A program made the position numbers and the translations under genes. 46,170 nt of DNA from positions 1-46,170 of the forward strand of contig CACHWQ010000011.1 in the NCBI GenBank assembly GCA_902583645.1, read 5' to 3'. This stretch comes from an uncultured Pelagibacteraceae bacterium (GTDB taxonomy: Bacteria; Pseudomonadota; Alphaproteobacteria; Pelagibacterales; Pelagibacteraceae). Position 1 is the stretch's first letter. Each line of letters opens with the position of its first letter. The notes beneath the pieces are model-generated. The model was not told the origin of the DNA and searched no databases. It worked only from the letters and a program-made list of their open reading frames with translations. This document shows positions 13,256 to 22,100 of this stretch, in pieces.

Positions 13256-14365
13256 TTATTTAAAAATTTCTATTAATTTATTTGCCAAGACTTTATGTCC
13301 AATTTTATTAAAATGTGGATCATTTTTGAAGTAGTATTTTTTATAAGTTTCTAAGTATGAAGAATTATTCATTTCATCAAAGAAAATTGGAAAATAATTA
13401 ACAAAATTTTCGCATTTATTTTTACAGAATTCCTGCCATATTTTTACATGAATGGAGTTTACCACATCGTTTTTTAACTGATGAGGCCAAGGATAAACTG
13501 CTAAACTTAATTTGATATTATTTTGAGATAATATTTCATAAAGTTTTTCCATATGATTAACCATTATTTGATTTCCCTCTTTTATTCCTAAATCGTACCT
13601 TTCAATTGTATCTTCTTTTGAATATGTCCATTTTGCTTTGAGATTGACTTTGTCAGTGAAAACAGGATTTTCATTTACACTCAATTCTTTATCTTCTTCA
13701 ACCTTAAACTTATATTTTTTTAAGACAAACATATAAAAATTTGTCAGTGGAAAATTATTTCTTAAAAATTTTCTACGTTTTAAGTTTTTCTTTTCAGCAT
13801 ATTTTTCAGTAACTTTTAAACTTTCATCTATAGAATAAAAATTCGTATCATCATAAAAGTCACTTATATCTATAAAGACAACCACATGGTCAAAATTAAA
13901 ACCTTCATTTATTAAATAATTAATTTTTGATAAATATATTTTTGGGGAATATGATACTATTCCAAGGTTGGCAGTTTTATATCCAGATGCTTCTGTGAAA
14001 ATCCCAACAAAACTTTCGTCATATTCTATAGGCGTTCCTTCGGTAAAGGAGTCCCCAATAAATGCAAATTTAAAGTTTTTATCAACCACTTCATTACACT
14101 TTGATTTAAATCCGTGGTTGTTTGTACAAAGTTCGTAAGTTCCTAGAAAACTCACGTTATTAGAGTACTGAATATTCGCTCTTAAAGTATGATGGTATAT
14201 TGGATGGTCAATCCTTACTAATCTTTCATAGAATTGAGATTTTGCAAAATAATCATCAAAATATTTTAGAATTTTTGATCCAAGAAAAAAATCAATAACT
14301 AATGAAAATATAAAAGTAATTAAAATTATCTTTACTAAATTCAACAGTTTTTTTAAAAAAATCAT
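13256..14365 (-). CDS. Membrane-anchored SGNH/GDSL-type hydrolase or acyl-esterase
   Basis: One N-terminal membrane segment (residues about 8-29) anchors a 340-residue extracytoplasmic domain. Block I, FIGDSFTEGTPIE near residue 100, holds the nucleophile serine. The C-terminal DPHFNKIGHKVLANKL holds the Asp-x-x-His catalytic pair; NLGIVSYSP supplies the block II glycine. Such proteins add or remove O-acetyl groups on surface glycans or hydrolyse esters. It is the only minus-strand gene between the barrel cluster and pilT and is divergent from pilT across 125 bases. Substrate is unknown; a role in modifying a surface polysaccharide or pilus-linked glycan is a guess. Confidence 0.75.
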   Translation of the reverse strand: MIFLKKLLNLVKIILITFIFSLVIDFFLGSKILKYFDDYFAKSQFYERLVRIDHPIYHHTLRANIQYSNNVSFLGTYELCTNNHGFKSKCNEVVDKNFKFAFIGDSFTEGTPIEYDESFVGIFTEASGYKTANLGIVSYSPKIYLSKINYLINEGFNFDHVVVFIDISDFYDDTNFYSIDESLKVTEKYAEKKNLKRRKFLRNNFPLTNFYMFVLKKYKFKVEEDKELSVNENPVFTDKVNLKAKWTYSKEDTIERYDLGIKEGNQIMVNHMEKLYEILSQNNIKLSLAVYPWPHQLKNDVVNSIHVKIWQEFCKNKCENFVNYFPIFFDEMNNSSYLETYKKYYFKNDPHFNKIGHKVLANKLIEIFK

Positions 14366-14490
14366 CTAGATAAATATTTTTTCTAAAAAATTATTAGATT
14401 TTATTGAAAAATAACAATTTTGTAGACTATTTTGAGCCAATTCTACAGTTTAAAATTTATTTTAATATAGCTATTATATAAATAAATATC

Positions 14491-15504
14491 ATGTTTGAAA
14501 AATTAGAAGAACTGGCAAAAAATAATAAAAAAATTTCTGACTTTCATATTAGAAGTGGTTGGCCGTTAGCCTATAGACAAACAGGAGAGATCCATAAAAT
14601 TCCTGAGGTAATGGTTAAAGCTCAAGACCTCCAAGATTTAATATCTACAAATTGTAATGAGATAGAAATGAAAAAATTCAAAGATACTCATGAACTAGAT
14701 TCATCTGTAACATTAAGTGGATTAAGATTTAGAGCAAATTTTTATAAAACTATTCACGGACCTGCAGCAGTTTTGAGAAGAGTAGAAAGCGTCATACCTT
14801 CAATGGAACAATTTGATCTACCTCCAGTACTTTATGATATTATTGATATGCATAAAGGTCTTGTTTTAGTAACTGGTCCAACTGGTTCTGGTAAATCAAC
14901 TACGCTTGCTGCAATCGTTAACGAAATAAATAAAACTAGAACATCAAATATTATTACTGTCGAAGATCCAGTAGAATTTATTCATAAAGATTTAAAAAGT
15001 ATTGTCTCACATAGAGAAGTAGGCAAACAAACACAAACATTTGCAACGGCATTAAAAGCAGCGCTTCGAGAAGACCCAGATGTAATATTAGTTGGTGAGA
15101 TGAGAGATTTAGAAACTGTTTCATTAGCTTTGACTGCCGCTGAAACGGGTCACCTTGTTTTTGGAACTCTTCACACAAGCGGTGCACCAAGCACAATAAA
15201 TAGAATTATCGACGTATTTCCACCGGAACAACAAGCACAAATCAGAGCACAAATTTCAACTTCACTAAAAATGGTTGTAACTCAAAGACTTTTAAAAACT
15301 AAAGATGGTCAAGGAAGATGCGGTGCCTTTGAAGTTATGAAGTGTACTCCACCAATTCAAAACTTAATTAGAGAAGCAAAAATCCATCAAATCCCGAGCA
15401 TCATGCAAACTGCAGTTAAAGAAGGAATGATTACTATGACCAAGTCTTTAGAGGAATTAGTTAAAGCAGGAAAGATAGATGCTGGAGCAGGAAAAGAACA
15501 ATAA
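14491..15504 (+). CDS. pilT: Type IV pilus retraction ATPase PilT
   Basis: This hexameric ATPase depolymerises the pilus. It has an N-terminal PAS-like domain, Walker A GPTGSGKST at about residue 129, an Asp box (ITVEDPVEF), Walker B (DPDVILVGEMRD) and a His box (GHLVFGTLHT). The C-terminal IQNLIREAKIHQI matches the AIRNLIRE retraction motif that separates PilT from PilB. The 337 residues are typical. No PilU paralogue is present in the window. It heads the block pilT to pilY1, and its end overlaps the next gene by 26 bases. Retraction implies twitching, surface sensing or DNA uptake rather than a static fibre. Confidence 0.95.
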   Translation: MFEKLEELAKNNKKISDFHIRSGWPLAYRQTGEIHKIPEVMVKAQDLQDLISTNCNEIEMKKFKDTHELDSSVTLSGLRFRANFYKTIHGPAAVLRRVESVIPSMEQFDLPPVLYDIIDMHKGLVLVTGPTGSGKSTTLAAIVNEINKTRTSNIITVEDPVEFIHKDLKSIVSHREVGKQTQTFATALKAALREDPDVILVGEMRDLETVSLALTAAETGHLVFGTLHTSGAPSTINRIIDVFPPEQQAQIRAQISTSLKMVVTQRLLKTKDGQGRCGAFEVMKCTPPIQNLIREAKIHQIPSIMQTAVKEGMITMTKSLEELVKAGKIDAGAGKEQ

Positions 15505-16201
15505 AGGTTTTTCATTACTAGAAATAATTGTTGTACTAGCAATAGTTGGTGCACTTGCTGGCGTTGGTATCCCTAATTTTACTAAATGGAATAACGGCAG
15601 GGCAGTAACGAATGCCACTGAGCAAGTTGCTTCTTTGTTAAGGAATATACATGCTACAACAGAAAGAGGAACTTTTGCTTACGTTCAGGCATTATTTGAA
15701 AGTGACGACAATAATGGTATTTCAATCCAAACTAAAGGCGTGACAATGGATAATTTTACTTACAAAATGAATGATCCAAATGATATTTGGAATGTTTCAA
15801 GCGAGACAAGATGCTCAATAATGGAAATGGATCCCGAGTTTTGGACTACTGGAGATGCAGATAGACCTGAATTACAAGCAAGCATCTATAATATCCAAAG
15901 AAGCGATGTAGTTTTTAATTTTCAAGGTGAAGCTTCATTATGTTTTTCCAGAAATGGTAAATTCTTTTATGCAGACGGAGAAATTGGTTTAGACGATCAA
16001 CCTGAGAATTACTTGTATATATTATTAAAGAAGGAAGAAAATTTAATGTGTGAAATTGACTATGTTGCAGATCCTGAGGAAAGAGTTATTCCATCATCGA
16101 ACGGTGATAATGGATGTAAATATGTAGGAGCAGTAAAGTGGACAAGATTTGGTGAAATAGATACATTTAAATGGAACGAAACATTACAGGAATGGAAATA
16201 A
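15479..16201 (+). CDS. Minor pseudopilin, FimT/GspH-like
   Basis: It is a prepilin with a short leader. MLEQEKNNKG is followed by FSLLEIIVVLAIVGALAGVGIP, with cleavage expected after G10 and the +5 glutamate in place. The long N-terminal helix carries T/S-rich TNATEQVASLLRNIHATTERG, as in FimT/FimU minor pilins that initiate pilus assembly. The globular part (240 residues in total) is acidic and has paired cysteines (SRC near position 104 and LCFSRNG near 160). The gene starts inside pilT, 26 bases before its stop, and ends with a TAATG overlap to the next pilin gene. Confidence 0.88.
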   Translation: MLEQEKNNKGFSLLEIIVVLAIVGALAGVGIPNFTKWNNGRAVTNATEQVASLLRNIHATTERGTFAYVQALFESDDNNGISIQTKGVTMDNFTYKMNDPNDIWNVSSETRCSIMEMDPEFWTTGDADRPELQASIYNIQRSDVVFNFQGEASLCFSRNGKFFYADGEIGLDDQPENYLYILLKKEENLMCEIDYVADPEERVIPSSNGDNGCKYVGAVKWTRFGEIDTFKWNETLQEWK

Positions 16202-16806
16202 TGCTTAATAAAAAAAAAAAGAAAAATAATTTAGGAGTTTCTCTACTAGAAGCGTTGATATCAATGGCAATCGTAGGCATTGGATTTGTGGCCGTTCTTC
16301 AAATTACTCAGTATTCAATCAATTCTGTTAAAACGTCTGGAGAAAGAACCAAAGCTACTTTTTTTGTTAATATGTTTGTAGAGGACTCATTATCACTAAG
16401 AGACAATTCGACTAGTGAAAATTTTACAGATATTTTAGCAGTTGATGATGATAGAAATTTTACTTCAGCGTGTGGAACGCAAGGAGCTAAAGATTTAGCC
16501 AAAACTGATACAGTTGGAGATATTTATAAGAATTCAACTTCAGATAATGATCCAACTGAAAATAAAAGCGAGAAGTGGAATGCTTTAATAAGTAATAGAG
16601 ACTACATGGATTGCTCAAGTAGCGGTAGGGAGGTTAGAGCTTTTAAAATTTATAAGCTTTGTAATAACACAGATTCCCCAGGTTGTATTGAAAATAAAAA
16701 TCAAAGAGATGAAATCATGTATATAGGCAGAGCACAAATGACATTAAACAATGGTCAAAAAAGAAAATATTTATATTTTCAATCTGACTTTAGATTAAAA
16801 CCATGA
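16201..16806 (+). CDS. pilV: Minor pilin PilV-like
   Basis: The prepilin leader is MLNKKKKKNNLG and the mature end begins VSLLEALISMAIVGIGFVAV, the PilV-like sequence with E+5. The frame also has ATGs at 16171 and 16192. I choose 16201 because it overlaps the previous stop as TAATG and gives a normal basic leader. PilV is thought to sit in the tip complex with PilW, PilX and PilY1. The globular domain has cysteines near MDCSS and KLCNNTDSPGC that may form a disulfide loop. The last four bases overlap pilW (ATGA). Confidence 0.85.
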   Translation: MLNKKKKKNNLGVSLLEALISMAIVGIGFVAVLQITQYSINSVKTSGERTKATFFVNMFVEDSLSLRDNSTSENFTDILAVDDDRNFTSACGTQGAKDLAKTDTVGDIYKNSTSDNDPTENKSEKWNALISNRDYMDCSSSGREVRAFKIYKLCNNTDSPGCIENKNQRDEIMYIGRAQMTLNNGQKRKYLYFQSDFRLKP

Positions 16807-17843
16807 TTAAAAAAAATAAAAATAATAAAGGTCTTACTCTTATTGAAATATTAATTTCAATAATCATCACATCTGTAATGATTATGGCAATGTACACATC
16901 TTATAATGTTGTCAGTGGGGCATACCAACAAGTTAGCGATAAAGCAAAAATTAGTGGATCCAGTCGAGATCTAGTTACAATGATAATGAGAGATATAAGA
17001 ATGGCAGGTTTTAGATACTACTCTGGGGATTACGCTGCTCAGCAATTTGAAGAAGATGCAAGGAATGCTACGTGTGTTGCAGATGGGCTTCGTCTAACTG
17101 ATCGAAATTATATTTCATATAATTCTGGTTATGACGGCGAAGAAGAATTTAGTCATGCACCTTTAGTTATAAGAAAAAATGTAAGTAAAGATCAACCAGA
17201 TCTTCATAACACCTTTGACACTTGCTGCGATAGAATTGAAATAATTTACGAAGATTTTAGTTTATTAACTACTGAAGACCAACTTCAGCCATTTAAAATT
17301 TATAAAATTTCATACTATGCAAAACAAATAGATAAAGATGATGACAAAAGATATGGAGTTTATAAAAAAATAGAAAGCTGGAAACAACCAAGAGGTACCT
17401 CTTATACAGATCTCGATATTTGTGATTGGCCAGGCCGGGAAGAAGACCTGGTTGCTGGGTTCTGGGATGATGATTGTTCAAACTGCTTTTCTGAAGCATT
17501 AGTAAGAGATCATGTTGTAGATATGGAATTTATACCATTTGATGAAAATGGAAAAATTTTAATGGATACTGCTAAAAACTTTCCTACACCAGAAAATATG
17601 AATTTGAGAGATAGGTTATTTGATATAAGGACAGTTGATATAAGAATTACTTTTAGATCAAAAAATGATTTTTATAAACAAGATAAACAAATAGATCCAA
17701 CTAATCCAGATAGTAAGGTTGCAAGAAAAATATACGGTTTGCAAAGAAATTATATACCTGATGATGATAAGGTAGATAAGTATTTAAGAGACTCTGTCAT
17801 AGTTACAGTCAACACAAGAAATATAGGGCAAGCGTTTCAATGA
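16803..17843 (+). CDS. pilW: Minor pilin PilW-like
   Basis: It begins MIKKNKNNKG, then LTLIEILISIIITSVMIMAMYTSY: a prepilin leader with cleavage after G10 and glutamate at +5. The segment SGSSRDLVTMIMRDIRMAGFRYY is the PilW family landmark. At 346 residues it has the large globular domain usual for PilW, with a cysteine pair TCC near residue 140 and DCSNC near 225. It overlaps pilV and pilX by four bases each (ATGA). It probably belongs to the tip-initiation complex that loads PilY1. Confidence 0.88.
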   Translation: MIKKNKNNKGLTLIEILISIIITSVMIMAMYTSYNVVSGAYQQVSDKAKISGSSRDLVTMIMRDIRMAGFRYYSGDYAAQQFEEDARNATCVADGLRLTDRNYISYNSGYDGEEEFSHAPLVIRKNVSKDQPDLHNTFDTCCDRIEIIYEDFSLLTTEDQLQPFKIYKISYYAKQIDKDDDKRYGVYKKIESWKQPRGTSYTDLDICDWPGREEDLVAGFWDDDCSNCFSEALVRDHVVDMEFIPFDENGKILMDTAKNFPTPENMNLRDRLFDIRTVDIRITFRSKNDFYKQDKQIDPTNPDSKVARKIYGLQRNYIPDDDKVDKYLRDSVIVTVNTRNIGQAFQ

Positions 17844-18523
17844 TTAAAAAAAATGACAAAGGATTTGCTTTAGTATTGTCTTTAGTTTTACTATTAGCTA
17901 TGTCTTTAATGGGTGGTGCATTAGTAATTACTGCCTCTTCAGATCATTCAAGTAATAACAGCAGCGATGAATATCAACAAACGTTTTATGTTGCTGAAAC
18001 TGCTTTGCTAGAGGCTCAAAAAAGTTTAATGGATCAAATGATTGGTCCGATAAATAGAGATTCTGGATTTAGAGATTACACTGCAAGAAGTGTTCCAATA
18101 AATCAAGTAGATGCAGTTGATGGTACAAGACTAGATAGCAACCTTACACCTTGTGTGAGAAGTTTTAAAAATATTGATAGTAGTGCCGGATCAGATTTTA
18201 GAGTTGTTGAATATGTAAGAGATCAATCTTTTTGGAATATAATTGGGCCTATCATTGAAAACGATCAAGTGGGAGGCATTTTAGGAAGCGACGAAGAAAT
18301 TTTGCGAGAGAGAGCAAAGTTACAAACATTTAGATTCGAGTATCTTTCAACGCTAGTTGGAACTGAAACTTTTTCTGGAAGCGGAACAAGCCTTAAAAAA
18401 AGTGCTACCAACACTCAAAGAAGAGGAGCTGCTTATCGATTATATGGATGTGGTATCATGGGATCTGTTGATAGACCGCAAATTTTAGTACCATTAGAGA
18501 CTATTGTAATATTAGCATATTAA
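17840..18523 (+). CDS. pilX: Minor pilin PilX-like
   Basis: The N-terminus MIKKNDKG, then FALVLSLVLLLAMSLMGGALVITASSD, is the PilX N-terminal domain. As is common in PilX, the +5 glutamate is absent. FYVAETALLEAQKSL is the typical downstream helix. It is 227 residues long, with two cysteines (PCVRSF and YGCGIMG). It is the last of four tightly overlapping minor-pilin genes. An 84-base gap follows, then the unknown secreted gene and pilY1. Confidence 0.85.
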   Translation: MIKKNDKGFALVLSLVLLLAMSLMGGALVITASSDHSSNNSSDEYQQTFYVAETALLEAQKSLMDQMIGPINRDSGFRDYTARSVPINQVDAVDGTRLDSNLTPCVRSFKNIDSSAGSDFRVVEYVRDQSFWNIIGPIIENDQVGGILGSDEEILRERAKLQTFRFEYLSTLVGTETFSGSGTSLKKSATNTQRRGAAYRLYGCGIMGSVDRPQILVPLETIVILAY

Positions 18524-18607
18524 AATCTTAAATTAGTAATGCTAAAAAGCTTAAATTCATCACTTAAGTGTGTTGAATAATAAATAAATTTAAATAAAAT
18601 CTATTAA

Positions 18608-19117
18608 ATGAGAAATTTTATTATCCTAACTTTTTTAGTCTTAATTTCACAATCAAAAGCGTACGCATGCTCTATATTAAATGTTGATATAGGAACTTCT
18701 GTAAGTGCCGCTAGTGAGAAATTCGATTTTCTTGAAACATTTGATGCATCAGCATATGGGGATGACTTTTCCGTAAGATTTAATGTACCTGCGAAAGATT
18801 ATTGCGAGGACTCAAATTTAGAAAGTGCTGATTTAGAGGTGATTGTATACAACTCACAAATTGTCGGTATCAATATTTTATCTTGGGACCCTAATATAAA
18901 AAATGAAGTATATGATTTTACAAATAATTTTATTGGTTCATTAGGTTCGGATTTAAAAAATGATAAAGTTGGCTTAAAAGATTTAAGCCTTGGAAATCTG
19001 CTAATAATATACAGCAAATATGAACATCAAGAACAAATACATGAACTTTTAGAAATAACAAATAACCAGTTAAGCAATTATACAGTAGGCGAACAGATTT
19101 TGGATGCAAATGGATAA
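18608..19117 (+). CDS. Secreted or periplasmic protein of unknown function in the PilX-PilY1 gap
   Basis: I do not recognise a family. Residues 1-20 form a signal peptide followed by C21. The context AYA-C is a weak lipobox, so it could be either a soluble periplasmic protein or a lipoprotein. The rest is acidic, alpha/beta in appearance and has a second cysteine (KDYCEDSN near residue 62), so a disulfide to C21 is possible. It overlaps pilY1 by 14 bases and so is probably translated with it. That position suggests a chaperone or accessory factor for PilY1, which is an inference from position only. Confidence 0.7.
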   Translation: MRNFIILTFLVLISQSKAYACSILNVDIGTSVSAASEKFDFLETFDASAYGDDFSVRFNVPAKDYCEDSNLESADLEVIVYNSQIVGINILSWDPNIKNEVYDFTNNFIGSLGSDLKNDKVGLKDLSLGNLLIIYSKYEHQEQIHELLEITNNQLSNYTVGEQILDANG

Positions 19118-22100
19118 AATGAATAAAATTTTAAAATTATTGTTTGTAATATTTGTTTTTGTTAATTTACAAACAAGCTCAAATTCAAAACCAGTTCCAC
19201 CAGGAGCCGGAGAGGGTGATGTAGCTGCTAATATTTTATTTCTAGTCGACAGTTCAGCAAGTATGGCTGCTTGGATTGGTAATGATGGATTAGATAATGT
19301 ACCAAATGCTGTATATGACTCTACAGGAAGAGTTATTGTCACTCAGGGAAGAGGGCAAGGGGTAGTTAGATATACATACAACGATGCAGATGAAGAATAC
19401 CAAAGAGATAGAACTTTTGGCAGAAATGGTGCAATTAAATTTGCAAGTACATGTGCGCAAGTTTTATTTAATAACGGTGCTAACGGTACTAATCAAAGAA
19501 TGAATACAAACGTTTCTAGAAATGGAAACGCTAAATCTGTGACAGGACTAACAACTAATGTTTTGACTAATGAAAATTTAATATTTTTTAAGACAACAGT
19601 TAGAAGAACATACCATCTGATATTTGCATTTGATGAAACAGGTCGAAATTGCAGAATGGTATTGGATCTTCCGGCTATTGGAACAGTAAGGGGTTTTGAT
19701 ATCAAAACTATAAATGGTGTGCCATATATATTTGCTTTAGGTGTTTCCAATGCTAGTAGAAGAAATGGAGCTTTCGCCTCGTGCAATTTACAAACTCTCA
19801 TGTGTCAGTCACAAACATTTGGTAGAGGAGGCTGGAGTAATTTAATAAGAAGCTTTTCTCGAATGTCCGTAAATAATGAAGGTACTATGTTGTACATGGC
19901 AAATGGTAATTTACAGGGTTATGAACTCACAAGAACTGGAAATGCATTCTCTTTAAACTCAAATAGACAAAGATATTGTGAACGAACTAATAACCCACGT
20001 TTAGAGGATCAATTAATAAATGTAACTTCAATAGCGGTCTCCCCTGACGATAGTAATATTGTGTACGTTGGTTCAGCAATAAATTTTGCAATTCAAAGGT
20101 TACAGGTTTCAGATACAGCTTGTACTGTATTATCAAGTATTGGAAAAGGTGTAAGGAGCTTGAATAAAAACATTGCAGGCACAGGTGAAACTACTATTGC
20201 TGCAAATGATATTAATTTTTCTCAAGTTTGGGGGTTAGAAGTAACTGGAACCAGAATACTAACATCAACCGAATATGGATTTATTGATGAATTTAATGAG
20301 GATAATTTTAATAATACTGCTAGAGACACAGCGTGGTTGGAAAGCATGGGAGGTCCAAGAATTAATAGATGGACTGGAGTAAAACAAGCTATTGATGCAA
20401 TTGTTAATGATACGACTTTAACAACAGGAGCACATTTTGGATTTGGACACTGGAATGCTGGAGAAAGTGGTCGAGCAAAAAGGAGTCCAAGAGGTGGTTT
20501 GCATTGTCATAGAAATGATGGTTGTGTTTATTACCGTGGTTGGACAGGTTCCCACCCAGATGGCAAAAGCCAATTATGTAACAGCGACTCTTGTATAAAC
20601 GTTGGAATAAGTTCTCAAGGCGCAGGCAAGATAATGAATGTTTTACGTCCATTAGGGCTTGCGTGGGGAACAGATGCTAATGCTTTTTCACAAATGGCTC
20701 AAAAGTATTTTAATGATGGTAGTGCAGGCGGACTAGTCTTTGATGAGACATCTGAATGTCAATTAAACTATGTAATTGTTATTGGAGATGGAGCTATGAG
20801 AAATACTGGTCCTGCAAGGGCTCGAATAGCTGCATTGAGACAACAGGGGATTAAAACATTATTTGTAGCATACGGTGGAAATATTAGAGGAACATCTATG
20901 ACTCGCTTTGAACAATTAGCTACTGCTGGTTCTTGTGGTGATGATAGTTCTGATGAATGTGAAGATGTAATTGTAGCAAATACACCAGAAGATCTTAAAA
21001 GTGAGCTGACTAGTAAAATTCGACAAATTATTGCAGATAAGTTAGCGTTTACTGCTCCATCAATTACTGCAACTATTCAAGAAGGTGGATCATTGTATCA
21101 AGCGCAATTTGGTTATGAGCAATTTGCAGAATGGAGAGGAAAAATACTAAGAAAAAGATTAAACGCGGATGGAACTGTTGTTCATGAAATGGGAGTTGAT
21201 GGAAACTGGAATGCAGCAGTCCAAATGAGGGCTCAATCAAGAGAAGCAGGAGTAGAAGATGCTAGAAATCTTTGGACTGCTATGCCTACTGTTCCATATA
21301 TAGGAAATTGGGATAATTTTACTACTGAAAACTCAAGTGCAATAGGGAGTTTATTTGAAAGTTTAAACTATACCGTAAAAGATTATCACGATGGCGCCAC
21401 AGGTTGTAATTTAGGATCCAATGGAAATGCAGATGACATAATTGGATTAATAAATTTTATGAGCGGTGTAGATTATTTTGATTACGATGGAGACTGTAAT
21501 ATTAATGAGAAGAGAGATAGTGTAATGGGAGATGTTTACCATTCACAATTGGTTGAAGTTGGAAAACCAGATGCAAATATTAAATTTGAAGATAATAATC
21601 AAGAGGCTTATTGGAGAGCGAAAAATAATTATCAAAGTTTTGCAATGAACAACCTGTCTAGAAAAAGTGTCATATATGCTGGAGCGAATTCGGGCATACT
21701 TCATGCTATCGATGCTAGCACAGGACAAGAGCTATGGGGTTTTATACCACCTTTCGTTGCTGGGCTATTACCTCAAGTAATAAACAAAAATTATAATGGA
21801 AAAGTAGATGGAAGTAATGGAGGTTCCAATCCAATATTTGGTGTGGATGGTTCTCCAGTAGTACATGATGTTTTTATAAAAGGTATCTCGCCTTCAGGAG
21901 CTATTGAAAGTAAAAAAAGATGGCACACGATATTATTTATTCCATATGGAAGAGGGGGAGCTGGCTTTTCTGTATTAGATGTAACTCAACCTCAAGTGAC
22001 TGGAACTGGAGGACCGATCCATATGTTTTCCATTTACAATGACAATATAAATAAAAGAATCTTAATCGCAGACCATGAGGGTAATATTACACAAAAAACT

